Positions 1 through 5,789 of a stretch of 7,793 bases of DNA are shown here, piece by piece. Position 1 is the first letter of the stretch, and each line of letters begins with the position of its first letter. The position numbers and the translations under genes are program-made. The DNA is from CAYSRM01 sp964475205 (GTDB lineage: Bacteria; Verrucomicrobiota; Kiritimatiellia; UBA8416; CAYSRM01): contig CAYYVQ010000087.1 of assembly GCA_964475205.1 (NCBI GenBank), positions 1 to 7,793 of the forward strand, read 5' to 3'. The notes beneath the pieces are model-generated. The model was not told the DNA's origin. It made no database searches and saw nothing but the letters and a program-made list of their open reading frames with translations.

Positions 1-410
1 TGCAACCCAGGTGCAGTTACTCTGCCAAAGGCTAATTTACTTTGTCCTTTGACCAAAAATTTTGCGCGACTGAAACTCCCGCCAATCACCGCATCTAACA
101 GCAACTACAAAGACCCTAAAACCAACAACTAATGACCAATGGACTAACCTGGATATTTCAGGAGTTTATGGCGCTCAAGACTCAAGGCGCAGCAAGTTGT
201 GCTGTATGAATATACCGCCAACTTGCTGCAACACAGAGGATTGAGTGCCGTAAACTCGCCTTCGGGTGAAGAATTCCCTGCATTCTTTCAAAACGTTTCT
301 TGTTGTACAAACTGTGATAAATTTAAATCTTTTGCTTCTGACACTTTCTCGCGTCATTTTTTCTCATTTACAACCGCAGGGGATTCTTCATGAAATGTGA
401 AGGCTAATCC
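1..410. other. Non-coding left-edge region with repeats and hairpins
   Basis: I see no convincing gene here. Bases 1-132 stay open in frame 1 of the plus strand from the window edge to a TAA, encoding about 43 residues; this could be the tail of a gene starting outside, but nothing in it is recognisable. From about 128 onward come a short ACTAATGACC-type repeat, a small hairpin (148-162), the large hairpin at 162-257 and two alternative small hairpins (260-271 and 268-288). Bases 289-370 are AT-rich with short palindromes such as AAACGTTT (291-298) and TTGTACAA (304-311). A 60-codon minus-strand frame (357-175) runs through the hairpins and is more likely a by-product of the repeat than a gene. 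Confidence 0.6.
162..257. repeat. 96-nt nested inverted repeat (long hairpin, possible dispersed element)
   Basis: The outer arms are 162-178 and 241-257. They pair over 17 positions, 15 Watson-Crick plus two G·T pairs (169/250 and 173/246). After a 10/11-nt internal loop, an inner stem pairs 189-199 with 219-229 over 11 perfect base pairs. The tip continues with GC/GC (201-202 with 217-218), one mismatch, GTAT/ATAC (204-207 with 212-215) and a GAAT loop. Both imperfect positions stay paired only in an RNA read from the plus strand; in minus-strand RNA they would be A·C mismatches. It could be a miniature mobile element, a REP-like intergenic repeat or a structured RNA. It lies downstream of the PilX-like gene, whose transcript would read it in the less well-paired orientation. 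Confidence 0.75.
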
Positions 411-412
411 CT
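378..412 (-). terminator. Imperfect hairpin at the end of the prepilin operon (weak terminator candidate)
   Basis: GGGATT (380-385) pairs with AATCCC (406-411) and CTTCA (386-390) pairs with TGAAG (398-402). The loop is 7 nt and one side carries a 3-nt bulge. The hairpin overlaps the TAG stop (413-411) of the PilX-like gene. In the minus-strand direction no run of U follows, so it does not meet the usual pattern of an intrinsic terminator. It may only protect the 3' end or be chance. Confidence 0.25.
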
Positions 413-2282
413 AAAACTCCCTGTCAAATGTGGTCCTCTCCCACTGTATCTCTTCCATCCCGAAAACCCTGGTCATGCCCGGCGGACTCAGGCTCCTGTA
501 TATAGAGTCGTACCCCCAGTCACGCCTGGGAGCAGTATATACCGGACTGCCATATATCCACTCTCCCTTGGCTATTTCGCTGTGCCAGAGATCAATAATG
601 GACCCTCTATACTGCGCGGTCTTGCCGCTCCAGCTCTCAAGAAAGCGCAGGACATTTTCCAGCCCGCCGTTATAGTTGCCCCAGGTGGTCTCGCTGTTGC
701 CTGTCATTATAACCGTGTTGTATTTTGTGTCTGCACCTCTTCGATCATTAAGATCAAGAACGCTTTTTGCATCCTGCCACCCAGATGAAAGAAAACTCAC
801 GGCATCACCCGCAACCAGAGCAGGCTTGGTTGTATTCGTGTTGTAATTGCCTTCAACATAAACCGGAAGATCAGACACAACAGAAAGCCCCTCGTTAGGC
901 TGCACGGTGCCTCCATTCCTCAACCGCACACACGGCACAACACCGTTGCTCAACCCATCGGGATCATCGCGGGTCACATAAACAATGCCCTTGCCTTCCT
1001 CTTTAAGATATGTCCCGTCATAAATTTCCGGAAAATCCTCCAGAAGGTTGCCGATATAAAGATCAACAGGAGCCATGTAACATCTCTCGCGTTGGTCGTA
1101 GAAATTTGTCTGCGAAACATCGTAAGAGCCGCTTGTCACCATCCGGTAACTACCATCTGAATTTTTCCTGTATTCGACAACCCCGGAATCACTATTAGTG
1201 GAAGCAATCTCCAGCACGGCATTGGATAGATATCCTGATACGTCGTTTCCATAATAATCGGTGGCGTTCATTACGCCGTTTGAATCAACATGCAGCTTCA
1301 GGCAGGCTTTATTGGAAAACTTCTCGTCCTCGGTGGCCTTCTTATATGTCGGATTGTTTGTCGACAGGGGACGCTCAATGATGTCATGAGGTTGGTCAAG
1401 AGGGTCAATCGGCGGACTCAACCTGACCGTTCCATGATCAGCGGACAGAATTTTCCCGTCCCAGCGCGAAAGCGACTGCGAAACCCAGTCGCTATGCTCG
1501 CTGTCCAGGAAATCGCCGCCCCCGAGGTCCATTGACACAAGATTGGAGCTGCTGTCGATTATTCTCGTATCCCCATAAGGCTGTCCATCATCCTTGCGCT
1601 TATGATATATGTTGCCGTGCGCGGTCACCCGGTCCCAGAAATTGAGCGGCCCGTTATTTGCGCTCAGATAAATATCGGCATTAGCATGCACCGGTCCATA
1701 AAAATCCATTCTTGGCCCGGGAATTATCTCAAGGTCTTCTTCGTAGAAAACGCCGAATCGAATCAGGTAAAGCCCCACAGCCTGGACCGTCTGTTTCAAA
1801 ACAGCTCCTTTGCCGCTATTGGTGTTGATGGCTCCGCATGTGACAGTAAAATACTGATAATTGCCAACCGAACCTCTGCAGGCAGTGCCATTGGTTATGG
1901 TCCCGGATATTACAGGAGACTCAATCTGGATGCGAAACGCGCTCTGCCCGTCTGGAGTCTGGAAAGCATAATCGCCGATGGAAGGCGGGACGGCTACCGC
2001 ATCAATCATATTCTGCAAGTTGTTGCTGCTGATTAAAGGCGAAAGCTGGTAGTTAAGAACAATATCACGAAGTTTCATCACGCCGTAGTCAAGGCCGGCC
2101 TCCGCAACAATTACGGCTTTCTGGTGATCAAGCGTCATGCGGCTCAACCTGGCGTCATGCGAGGAAAACCGCAAGTAACTTCCCACCAGGGCGCAACCGA
2201 CAAAAAGAAGAATAACCGCGAAAACAACACTTCCCTCATTTCTTTTCTTCGCTTCAGACAGTTTTGCGGACTTTTCTCTCAC
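411..2282 (-). CDS. PilX-like minor pilin / pilus-assembly protein, large
   Basis: About 623 residues. The N-terminus has a short charged stretch (many K, R and E) and then one hydrophobic segment at about residues 18-38 (GSVVFAVILLFVGCALVG). Next comes the motif AVIVAEAGLDYGVMKL at about 57-72, typical of the PilX N-terminal domain, where an Ala/Glu-rich helix follows the membrane anchor. A region at about 197-228 (GPVHANADIYL...HGNIY) resembles the beta-rich repeats of large PilX-like proteins that share the PilX N-terminus, and the C-terminus is rich in Trp, Tyr and Pro. Unlike its two upstream neighbours it shows no G-F-x-x-x-E cleavage motif: the residue five after Gly18 is Ala, not Glu. 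The role inferred is a minor or tip component of a type IV pilus or pseudopilus in the periplasm or outside the cell. Start: two GTG codons in a row lie at 2285 and 2282; AGGAGG at 2293-2288 is 2 nt from the first and 5 nt from the second, so the second is preferred. It is the last gene of the minus-strand operon, just after the stop of the second prepilin. The exact function is unknown. Confidence 0.8.
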   Translation of the reverse strand: MREKSAKLSEAKKRNEGSVVFAVILLFVGCALVGSYLRFSSHDARLSRMTLDHQKAVIVAEAGLDYGVMKLRDIVLNYQLSPLISSNNLQNMIDAVAVPPSIGDYAFQTPDGQSAFRIQIESPVISGTITNGTACRGSVGNYQYFTVTCGAINTNSGKGAVLKQTVQAVGLYLIRFGVFYEEDLEIIPGPRMDFYGPVHANADIYLSANNGPLNFWDRVTAHGNIYHKRKDDGQPYGDTRIIDSSSNLVSMDLGGGDFLDSEHSDWVSQSLSRWDGKILSADHGTVRLSPPIDPLDQPHDIIERPLSTNNPTYKKATEDEKFSNKACLKLHVDSNGVMNATDYYGNDVSGYLSNAVLEIASTNSDSGVVEYRKNSDGSYRMVTSGSYDVSQTNFYDQRERCYMAPVDLYIGNLLEDFPEIYDGTYLKEEGKGIVYVTRDDPDGLSNGVVPCVRLRNGGTVQPNEGLSVVSDLPVYVEGNYNTNTTKPALVAGDAVSFLSSGWQDAKSVLDLNDRRGADTKYNTVIMTGNSETTWGNYNGGLENVLRFLESWSGKTAQYRGSIIDLWHSEIAKGEWIYGSPVYTAPRRDWGYDSIYRSLSPPGMTRVFGMEEIQWERTTFDREF

Positions 2283-2287
2283 CACGC

Positions 2288-2293
2288 CCTCCT
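2288..2293 (-). promoter_or_regulatory. Shine-Dalgarno AGGAGG deciding the start of the PilX-like gene
   Basis: AGGAGG, read on the minus strand, overlaps the TAG stop of the upstream prepilin gene. It is 2 nt from the GTG at 2285 and 5 nt from the GTG at 2282. The second spacing is normal and the first too short, which favours 2282. The overlap with the upstream stop suggests translational coupling. Confidence 0.7.
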
Positions 2294-2885
2294 ACTCGTA
2301 CCACCTCTGAAGATTACGGGGCGTTGCAGAGACTCTTACCTCTACGCCCTGGTACCCCTGGCCGGTTCCTGAAAACTCGGTGTGGCTTACATTTGTGCCG
2401 TCTCCAACATGAAACCTGACGCTCGCAGCATCCGGGGTTGCAGGAACAATGCTGAACATCGGCTCACCCGGTATTGCAGAAACATAATCACAAATCTTTA
2501 CTTCATCACCCGACACAGAAAGATCCGGATCGTACATCAGGAAGTTGTCAGAAACAGTCTGCGCATCCCCATCGGTATCAACAAAGTAAATGCGCGCAGG
2601 CCTGAGGTTAACAGTAACTATCTCCAGCCCGTTCCCGCTGACACCTACGCTTTTTCCCTCTTCTACATACCGCGCTATCCTCTGGTACGCCTCTCTTCCC
2701 ATCGCTGTGAACCTGACCTGGTTTCCGCCCGCAACAGACATCTTAAGGGCTGTCATAAAAGCGGCTAAAGCCGCAGTTGCAACCAGCACAAGCACGGATG
2801 AAGCAATCAGCACCTCGGGCAAGGTAAACCCGCTGACTGTTCCGCGCCTTTTAAGCGCCCTTTTGTTTTTTCCCCACGGAATCAT
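2292..2885 (-). CDS. Type IV prepilin-like protein, second gene of the operon
   Basis: 197 residues from the chosen start. A basic leader of 19 residues ends in G19 and is followed by FTLPEVLIASSVLVLVATAA. This is the classic prepilin cleavage/methylation motif (cut after Gly19, methylation of Phe20, Glu24 at mature position 5) and the hydrophobic helix that packs into the pilus core. The rest is a small soluble domain without recognisable sub-motifs, ending NLQRWYE. Family knowledge: such proteins are cleaved by a PilD-type peptidase and act as minor pilins or pseudopilins (PilW/GspJ-like by length and gene order, not proven). Start choice: ATG at 2885 has AAAAGG at 2898-2893, 7 nt away, and gives a normal leader; an in-frame ATG at 2924 would overlap the upstream gene by 26 nt, has no good ribosome site and gives a long 32-residue leader. 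It lies 13 nt after the stop of the first prepilin gene. Confidence 0.85.
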   Translation of the reverse strand: MIPWGKNKRALKRRGTVSGFTLPEVLIASSVLVLVATAALAAFMTALKMSVAGGNQVRFTAMGREAYQRIARYVEEGKSVGVSGNGLEIVTVNLRPARIYFVDTDGDAQTVSDNFLMYDPDLSVSGDEVKICDYVSAIPGEPMFSIVPATPDAASVRFHVGDGTNVSHTEFSGTGQGYQGVEVRVSATPRNLQRWYE

Positions 2886-2898
2886 TTTCGCGCCTTTT

Positions 2899-3684
2899 CT
2901 ATTGCTGCTCAATGGTTGCTCCATTTGCCGTTATTTCCACCCACCAATGGCCGACAGCCTTGCCGGCAGGATTGACTTTGTCATTGTAAAGCCTGACATC
3001 GAGGGAACCGGTTATCTCATATGTATTGGCATTGTATATTGTATAAGGAGCGCCGTTTAAAGTCAGGCTGTTCTGGTTTCCGTTGCCCTTTGGCTTCAAA
3101 AAGACCATTTCGGCAGGTCCCGTGTACCCGCCGTATTCCTTGGTCAAATCATCCCTGGTAATAACCGTGCCGTCAGCCAGTCCCAATGTAAATTCGTGAT
3201 TCGAGCTTTTACCCGGGTTAATGTTCACTTCCCCTGCAATATCCCCTTTCAAGCCCGCAGCCACCTCAGAGTCTCGATGGTACACAACTCCATCCAGAAC
3301 CTCTGTGAAACTCCTCCCCCTGTAATTCCAGGTTGTCCATATGCTGACTTCTTTCCTGTCAGGGTCGCCGGCGAAAGTAATCTGGTTTGAGCAGACTCCC
3401 GCAAGGGGTATACGGTCGCTTCCTCCAAGGTGAGTTATAAACACATTCTTCTCGGGAAAATTTGTGGAAGTTACCGCATTGTAACCAGCGCTTCTCATCT
3501 CTTCGAGTAAAGATCTGCAAATACCGAAAGCGGCAACCCTCTGCGACGCCGCGTAGTTGAGTCGTGACCCCTGAACAATTCCCGAATAAACTCCCACTGC
3601 AAGCACGGCCACAATCATCATTGCAACCAACACCTCAACAAGAGTCATACCGCCGCATTCATTGTGTCGCTTAAGAGTCTTCAT
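2899..3684 (-). CDS. Type IV prepilin-like protein (PilV/GspI style), first gene of the operon
   Basis: 261 residues. A 12-residue leader (MKTLKRHNECGG) is followed by MTLVEVLVAMMIVAVLAVGV: cleavage is expected after Gly12, with Met13 as the first mature residue and Glu17 at mature position 5. G-M-T-L-V-E-V-L-V-A-M is especially common among PilV and GspI minor pilins. The rest is a soluble beta-rich domain with several Trp and Tyr but no recognised catalytic motif. The expected place is the inner membrane and then the growing pilus or pseudopilus. GAGG (3692-3689) sits 4 nt before the ATG. It is the first gene of the minus-strand operon and is divergent from pyrF across about 400 bp. At 261 residues it is longer than the usual 130-200 of PilV/GspI, so the substrate or partner may be lineage-specific. 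Confidence 0.85.
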   Translation of the reverse strand: MKTLKRHNECGGMTLVEVLVAMMIVAVLAVGVYSGIVQGSRLNYAASQRVAAFGICRSLLEEMRSAGYNAVTSTNFPEKNVFITHLGGSDRIPLAGVCSNQITFAGDPDRKEVSIWTTWNYRGRSFTEVLDGVVYHRDSEVAAGLKGDIAGEVNINPGKSSNHEFTLGLADGTVITRDDLTKEYGGYTGPAEMVFLKPKGNGNQNSLTLNGAPYTIYNANTYEITGSLDVRLYNDKVNPAGKAVGHWWVEITANGATIEQQ

Positions 3685-3726
3685 TAAACCTCGATGAACT
3701 GATCGACAGATAACGTGTAAGCAAAA

Positions 3727-3735
3727 ATTGTACCA
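3727..3735 (-). promoter_or_regulatory. Candidate extended -10 promoter of the prepilin operon
   Basis: On the minus strand the sequence reads TGGTACAAT: a TGn extension followed by TACAAT, five of six matches to TATAAT. It lies about 43 nt before the ATG at 3684, giving a 5' leader near 35 nt. No convincing -35 box is present, which fits an extended -10 promoter. This rests only on sequence match. Confidence 0.35.
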
Positions 3736-4025
3736 AAAGCAACCATAAAATCTTATCCCTCAGGTTGTTGCGAAGGGCAATACAAGCCACAAAACCTCAC
3801 AAAAAGACCAACTCCTGTTTTCATTTCTATATATATCACTTTACACCCGCCATTTACATATAATCAAACAGTAATATGCAAGGCCGTATATCCGTCTGAA
3901 AAAAGTTTTTTACAGCCGGCACAAATTAATCCATGACTTTAAGCAATTTCCACGCATATTAAATTTTCAGAAGCGAGAAAAAATGTTACCCGAAACTCAT
4001 TTCTGCAAATACAGGGCTGTTTTTC

Positions 4026-4056
4026 TTGCTCTCTATCCTCTAAAATGTCATATATT
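4026..4056 (+). promoter_or_regulatory. Weak candidate promoter of pyrF
   Basis: TTGCTC (4026-4031) and TATATT (4051-4056) are 19 bp apart, with three and five matches to the sigma-70 consensus boxes. Transcription would begin near 4062, inside the palindrome at 4054-4067. The wide spacing and poor -35 make this tentative; the TATAAT at 3859-3864 is an alternative with a much longer leader. Confidence 0.22.
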
Positions 4057-4067
4057 TTGGCCAAAAT
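4054..4067. promoter_or_regulatory. 14-bp perfect palindrome upstream of pyrF (operator candidate)
   Basis: ATTTTGGCCAAAAT is a perfect palindrome 20 bp before the pyrF ATG and overlaps the candidate -10. Its size and position fit a dimeric repressor site. A hairpin in RNA is also possible but the stem is weak and AU-rich. The regulator is unknown. Confidence 0.35.
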
Positions 4068-4076
4068 CTTACAGCA

Positions 4077-4082
4077 GAGGAG
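4077..4082 (+). promoter_or_regulatory. Shine-Dalgarno GAGGAG deciding the pyrF start
   Basis: GAGGAG lies 5 nt before the ATG at 4088. It supports this ATG over the in-frame ATG at 3983, which would add 35 residues that do not look like the enzyme. Confidence 0.8.
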
Positions 4083-4087
4083 CGTAC

Positions 4088-4852
4088 ATGAATAATACCT
4101 TGAAAACCCGAAGACCATCGGCCCGATGCATCGTGGCCCTGGATCTCCCGACTTTAGCTGAAGCCGAGCAAATCGTAGATGCAATGCCTGATGGAATAGA
4201 GTGGTTCAAGGTAGGCCTGCAGTTGTTTGTCAGGGAGGGAAGATCCATCATCGACATGTTAAAGAAACGGAATAAAAAACTGTTTCTGGACCTCAAGTTC
4301 CACGATATTCCCAACACTGTTGCCAATGCCGTCAAATCCGCCGCCGGCCTGGATGTCGATATGCTGACTCTTCACGCATCGGGTGGAGACGAAATGATGC
4401 GAGCAGCCAGGCTGGCGTCCAGATCCCTTGAACACTCCCCTGCTTTGATAGCCGTCACGGCGCTAACCAGTCTGAACTCAAAAGATATCGCTGATATGGG
4501 CGTGGGAATGCACATAGCCAGCTACGCTTCCTTCCTGGCATCAAAAGCCATCGCCTGCAAGATGGACGGCATCGTATGTTCGGCAATTGAAGCAGAAAAC
4601 ATCCGTTCTGAGATTGGCCCCAACGCCCTGTTGGTTACCCCGGGAATTCGCATGGAAAACAGCATGGGAGACGACCAGAAACGCCCCGCTTCACCACGCG
4701 CAGCAGCGGACGCCGGCGCAGATTTCCTGGTAGTTGGCCGCCCGATCATCCAGGCCCCCGACCCTGCCGCAGCCGCCCAACAGGTCCTCGACCAGATTTC
4801 CGCGCGTGTAATGACTAAAGCAATGCGAGCAAATGACTCAGCCACAGGCTGA
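4088..4852 (+). CDS. pyrF: Orotidine 5'-phosphate decarboxylase
   Basis: 254 residues, normal for the bacterial single-domain enzyme. It decarboxylates OMP to UMP, the last step of de novo pyrimidine synthesis, in the cytoplasm as a homodimer. A single TIM-barrel domain covers nearly the whole length. Visible signature residues are Asp19 (VALD), Lys41 (WFKVG), the catalytic D-x-K-x-x-D set Asp68/Lys70/Asp73 in LDLKFHDIPNTV, TLHASGG at 95-100, the phosphate-site loop around TPGIR (184-188) and Gln197, and VGRPI (216-220). All expected catalytic residues are present. The start is set by GAGGAG 5 nt upstream. The stop is 2 nt before an ATG (4855) that could begin nfnA, so the genes are probably co-transcribed. 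No other pyr gene is in the window. A palindrome upstream may be an operator. Confidence 0.96.
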   Translation: MNNTLKTRRPSARCIVALDLPTLAEAEQIVDAMPDGIEWFKVGLQLFVREGRSIIDMLKKRNKKLFLDLKFHDIPNTVANAVKSAAGLDVDMLTLHASGGDEMMRAARLASRSLEHSPALIAVTALTSLNSKDIADMGVGMHIASYASFLASKAIACKMDGIVCSAIEAENIRSEIGPNALLVTPGIRMENSMGDDQKRPASPRAAADAGADFLVVGRPIIQAPDPAAAAQQVLDQISARVMTKAMRANDSATG

Positions 4853-4858
4853 AAATGA

Positions 4859-4896
4859 CCTCTTCTCCCCCCGCTTTCCCCTTGCCCCCGCTCGCC
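4859..4896 (+). promoter_or_regulatory. C-rich, G-poor tract between pyrF and nfnA
   Basis: 34 of 38 bases are pyrimidines, with runs of 6, 4 and 5 C; the only purines are four single G. On the plus strand this is the composition of a Rho-utilisation (rut) site. The opposite strand is G-rich with three long G runs but lacks a clear fourth, so a G-quadruplex is doubtful. Whether it is translated depends on which nfnA start is used (4855 or 4921). Confidence 0.3.
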
Positions 4897-4920
4897 ATCT
4901 TTGTTACAAAATTCAGCCTC

Positions 4921-5778
4921 ATGAACACAATCCTTGAAAAAACTCAACTGTCGGAAGAAATTTTTAAACTGAAAATCCGTTGCCCCCTTATCGCCCGGGA
5001 ACGCCAGCCAGGTCAATTCGTAATATTACAGATCGACACCGAATACGGAGAACGCATTCCGCTGACGATCGCCGACGGCAACTCGAAAGAAGGATCTATC
5101 ACCCTGATCTTTCAGACCGTCGGCAGCACAACCCACCGTCTTGCCGCACTTGAAAAAGGCGATAAAATCGCAAATGTTCTCGGCCCGCTGGGACGCCCCA
5201 CGCACATAGAAAACTTCGGCCGCGTCGTGGGAGTAGGCGGCGGTATAGGCGTGGCCCCGCTCCACCCCATCGTTCAGGGCATGAAGAAAGCGGGCAATAA
5301 TCTGCAGGTAATAATGGGCGCAAGAAACCGTGATCTTATTGTCCTTGAAGATGAGATGAAATCAATTGCAGACGAACTTATCGTTTGCACCGACGACGGG
5401 TCATACGGACGCAAGGCGCTGGTGACAGAACCCCTGAAAGAACTATGCAAGCAGGATCCTAAACCGGACCTGGTCGTGGCCATCGGCCCGCCGGTAATGA
5501 TGAAATTCTGCGCCGAAACAACAAAACCATACGGCATAAGCACAGTTGTGTCACTTAATACTATTATGGTGGACGGCACCGGAATGTGCGGAGGCTGCCG
5601 CGTAACGGTCGGCAACGAAACAAAATTCGTATGCGTGGACGGCCCGGAATTTGACGGACACCTAGTTGACTTTGACAATATGATAAACAGGCTTTCGGCA
5701 TACAGGGAACACGAAGATCATGCCCACGAAAAATGCCACCTTGAAATGGAAATCAAACGTAGAGAAAGATCTGAATAA
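4921..5778 (+). CDS. nfnA: NfnA: NADH-dependent ferredoxin:NADP+ oxidoreductase, small subunit (FAD/2Fe-2S)
   Basis: 285 residues from the chosen start. It belongs to the ferredoxin-NADP reductase/PyrK superfamily and should carry FAD and one [2Fe-2S] cluster, using NAD(H). Domains in order: FAD-binding barrel at about 1-98 with RIPLTIAD (45-52) and TVGSTT (66-71); nucleotide-binding domain with GVGGGIGVAPLHPI (104-117) and CTDDGSYG (156-163); C-terminal cluster domain with VDGTGMCGGC (217-226) and FVCVDGPEFD (236-245). Likely cluster ligands are Asp218, Cys223, Cys226 and Cys238. This Asp plus three Cys set is what is known for Nfn small subunits, while PyrK has four Cys. The next gene is the Nfn large subunit, not pyrD. 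The same family is also annotated as sulfide dehydrogenase beta subunit (SudB). Start: ATG 4921 aligns with family N-termini (MNTILEK...) but has no Shine-Dalgarno; ATG 4855, 2 nt after the pyrF stop with a weak AGG, would add 22 Pro-rich residues. Confidence 0.92.
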   Translation: MNTILEKTQLSEEIFKLKIRCPLIARERQPGQFVILQIDTEYGERIPLTIADGNSKEGSITLIFQTVGSTTHRLAALEKGDKIANVLGPLGRPTHIENFGRVVGVGGGIGVAPLHPIVQGMKKAGNNLQVIMGARNRDLIVLEDEMKSIADELIVCTDDGSYGRKALVTEPLKELCKQDPKPDLVVAIGPPVMMKFCAETTKPYGISTVVSLNTIMVDGTGMCGGCRVTVGNETKFVCVDGPEFDGHLVDFDNMINRLSAYREHEDHAHEKCHLEMEIKRRERSE

Positions 5779-5789
5779 TCAACAACCAA

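Larger units (their letters stand above)
3685..4087. other. Divergent intergenic region between the prepilin operon and pyrF
   Basis: 403 bp, AT-rich, with no gene. It should hold promoters in both directions. Visible items are an extended -10 for the minus strand (3727-3732), a perfect TATAAT at 3859-3864 on the plus strand that lacks a well-spaced -35 (nearest TTTACA only 13 bp upstream), an A6-G-T6 tract at 3899-3911 that may bend DNA, a TATATT at 4051-4056, and a 14-bp palindrome at 4054-4067. An open frame extends upstream of pyrF to an ATG at 3983, but that stretch shows no similarity to the family and the real start is at 4088. Confidence 0.6.

Noticed and set aside
1..132. Plus-strand frame open from the left edge, about 43 residues
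   Set aside because: Too short and featureless to call a gene tail; it ends in the ACTAATGACC repeat.
175..357. 60-codon minus-strand frame downstream of the PilX-like gene
   Set aside because: It runs straight through both arms of the 162-257 hairpin, shows no family features, and is better explained as a by-product of the repeat. Not fully excluded.
1602..2036. 144-codon plus-strand frame
   Set aside because: It lies antisense inside the PilX-like gene, which has clear family features.
3983..4087. Upstream ATG that would lengthen pyrF by 35 residues
   Set aside because: No ribosome site and no similarity to the enzyme's N-terminus; ATG 4088 has GAGGAG 5 nt upstream.
4921..5778. Dihydroorotate dehydrogenase electron-transfer subunit (PyrK)
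   Set aside because: The cluster motif has Asp in place of the first Cys, and the next gene is a GltD-like Nfn large subunit rather than pyrD.
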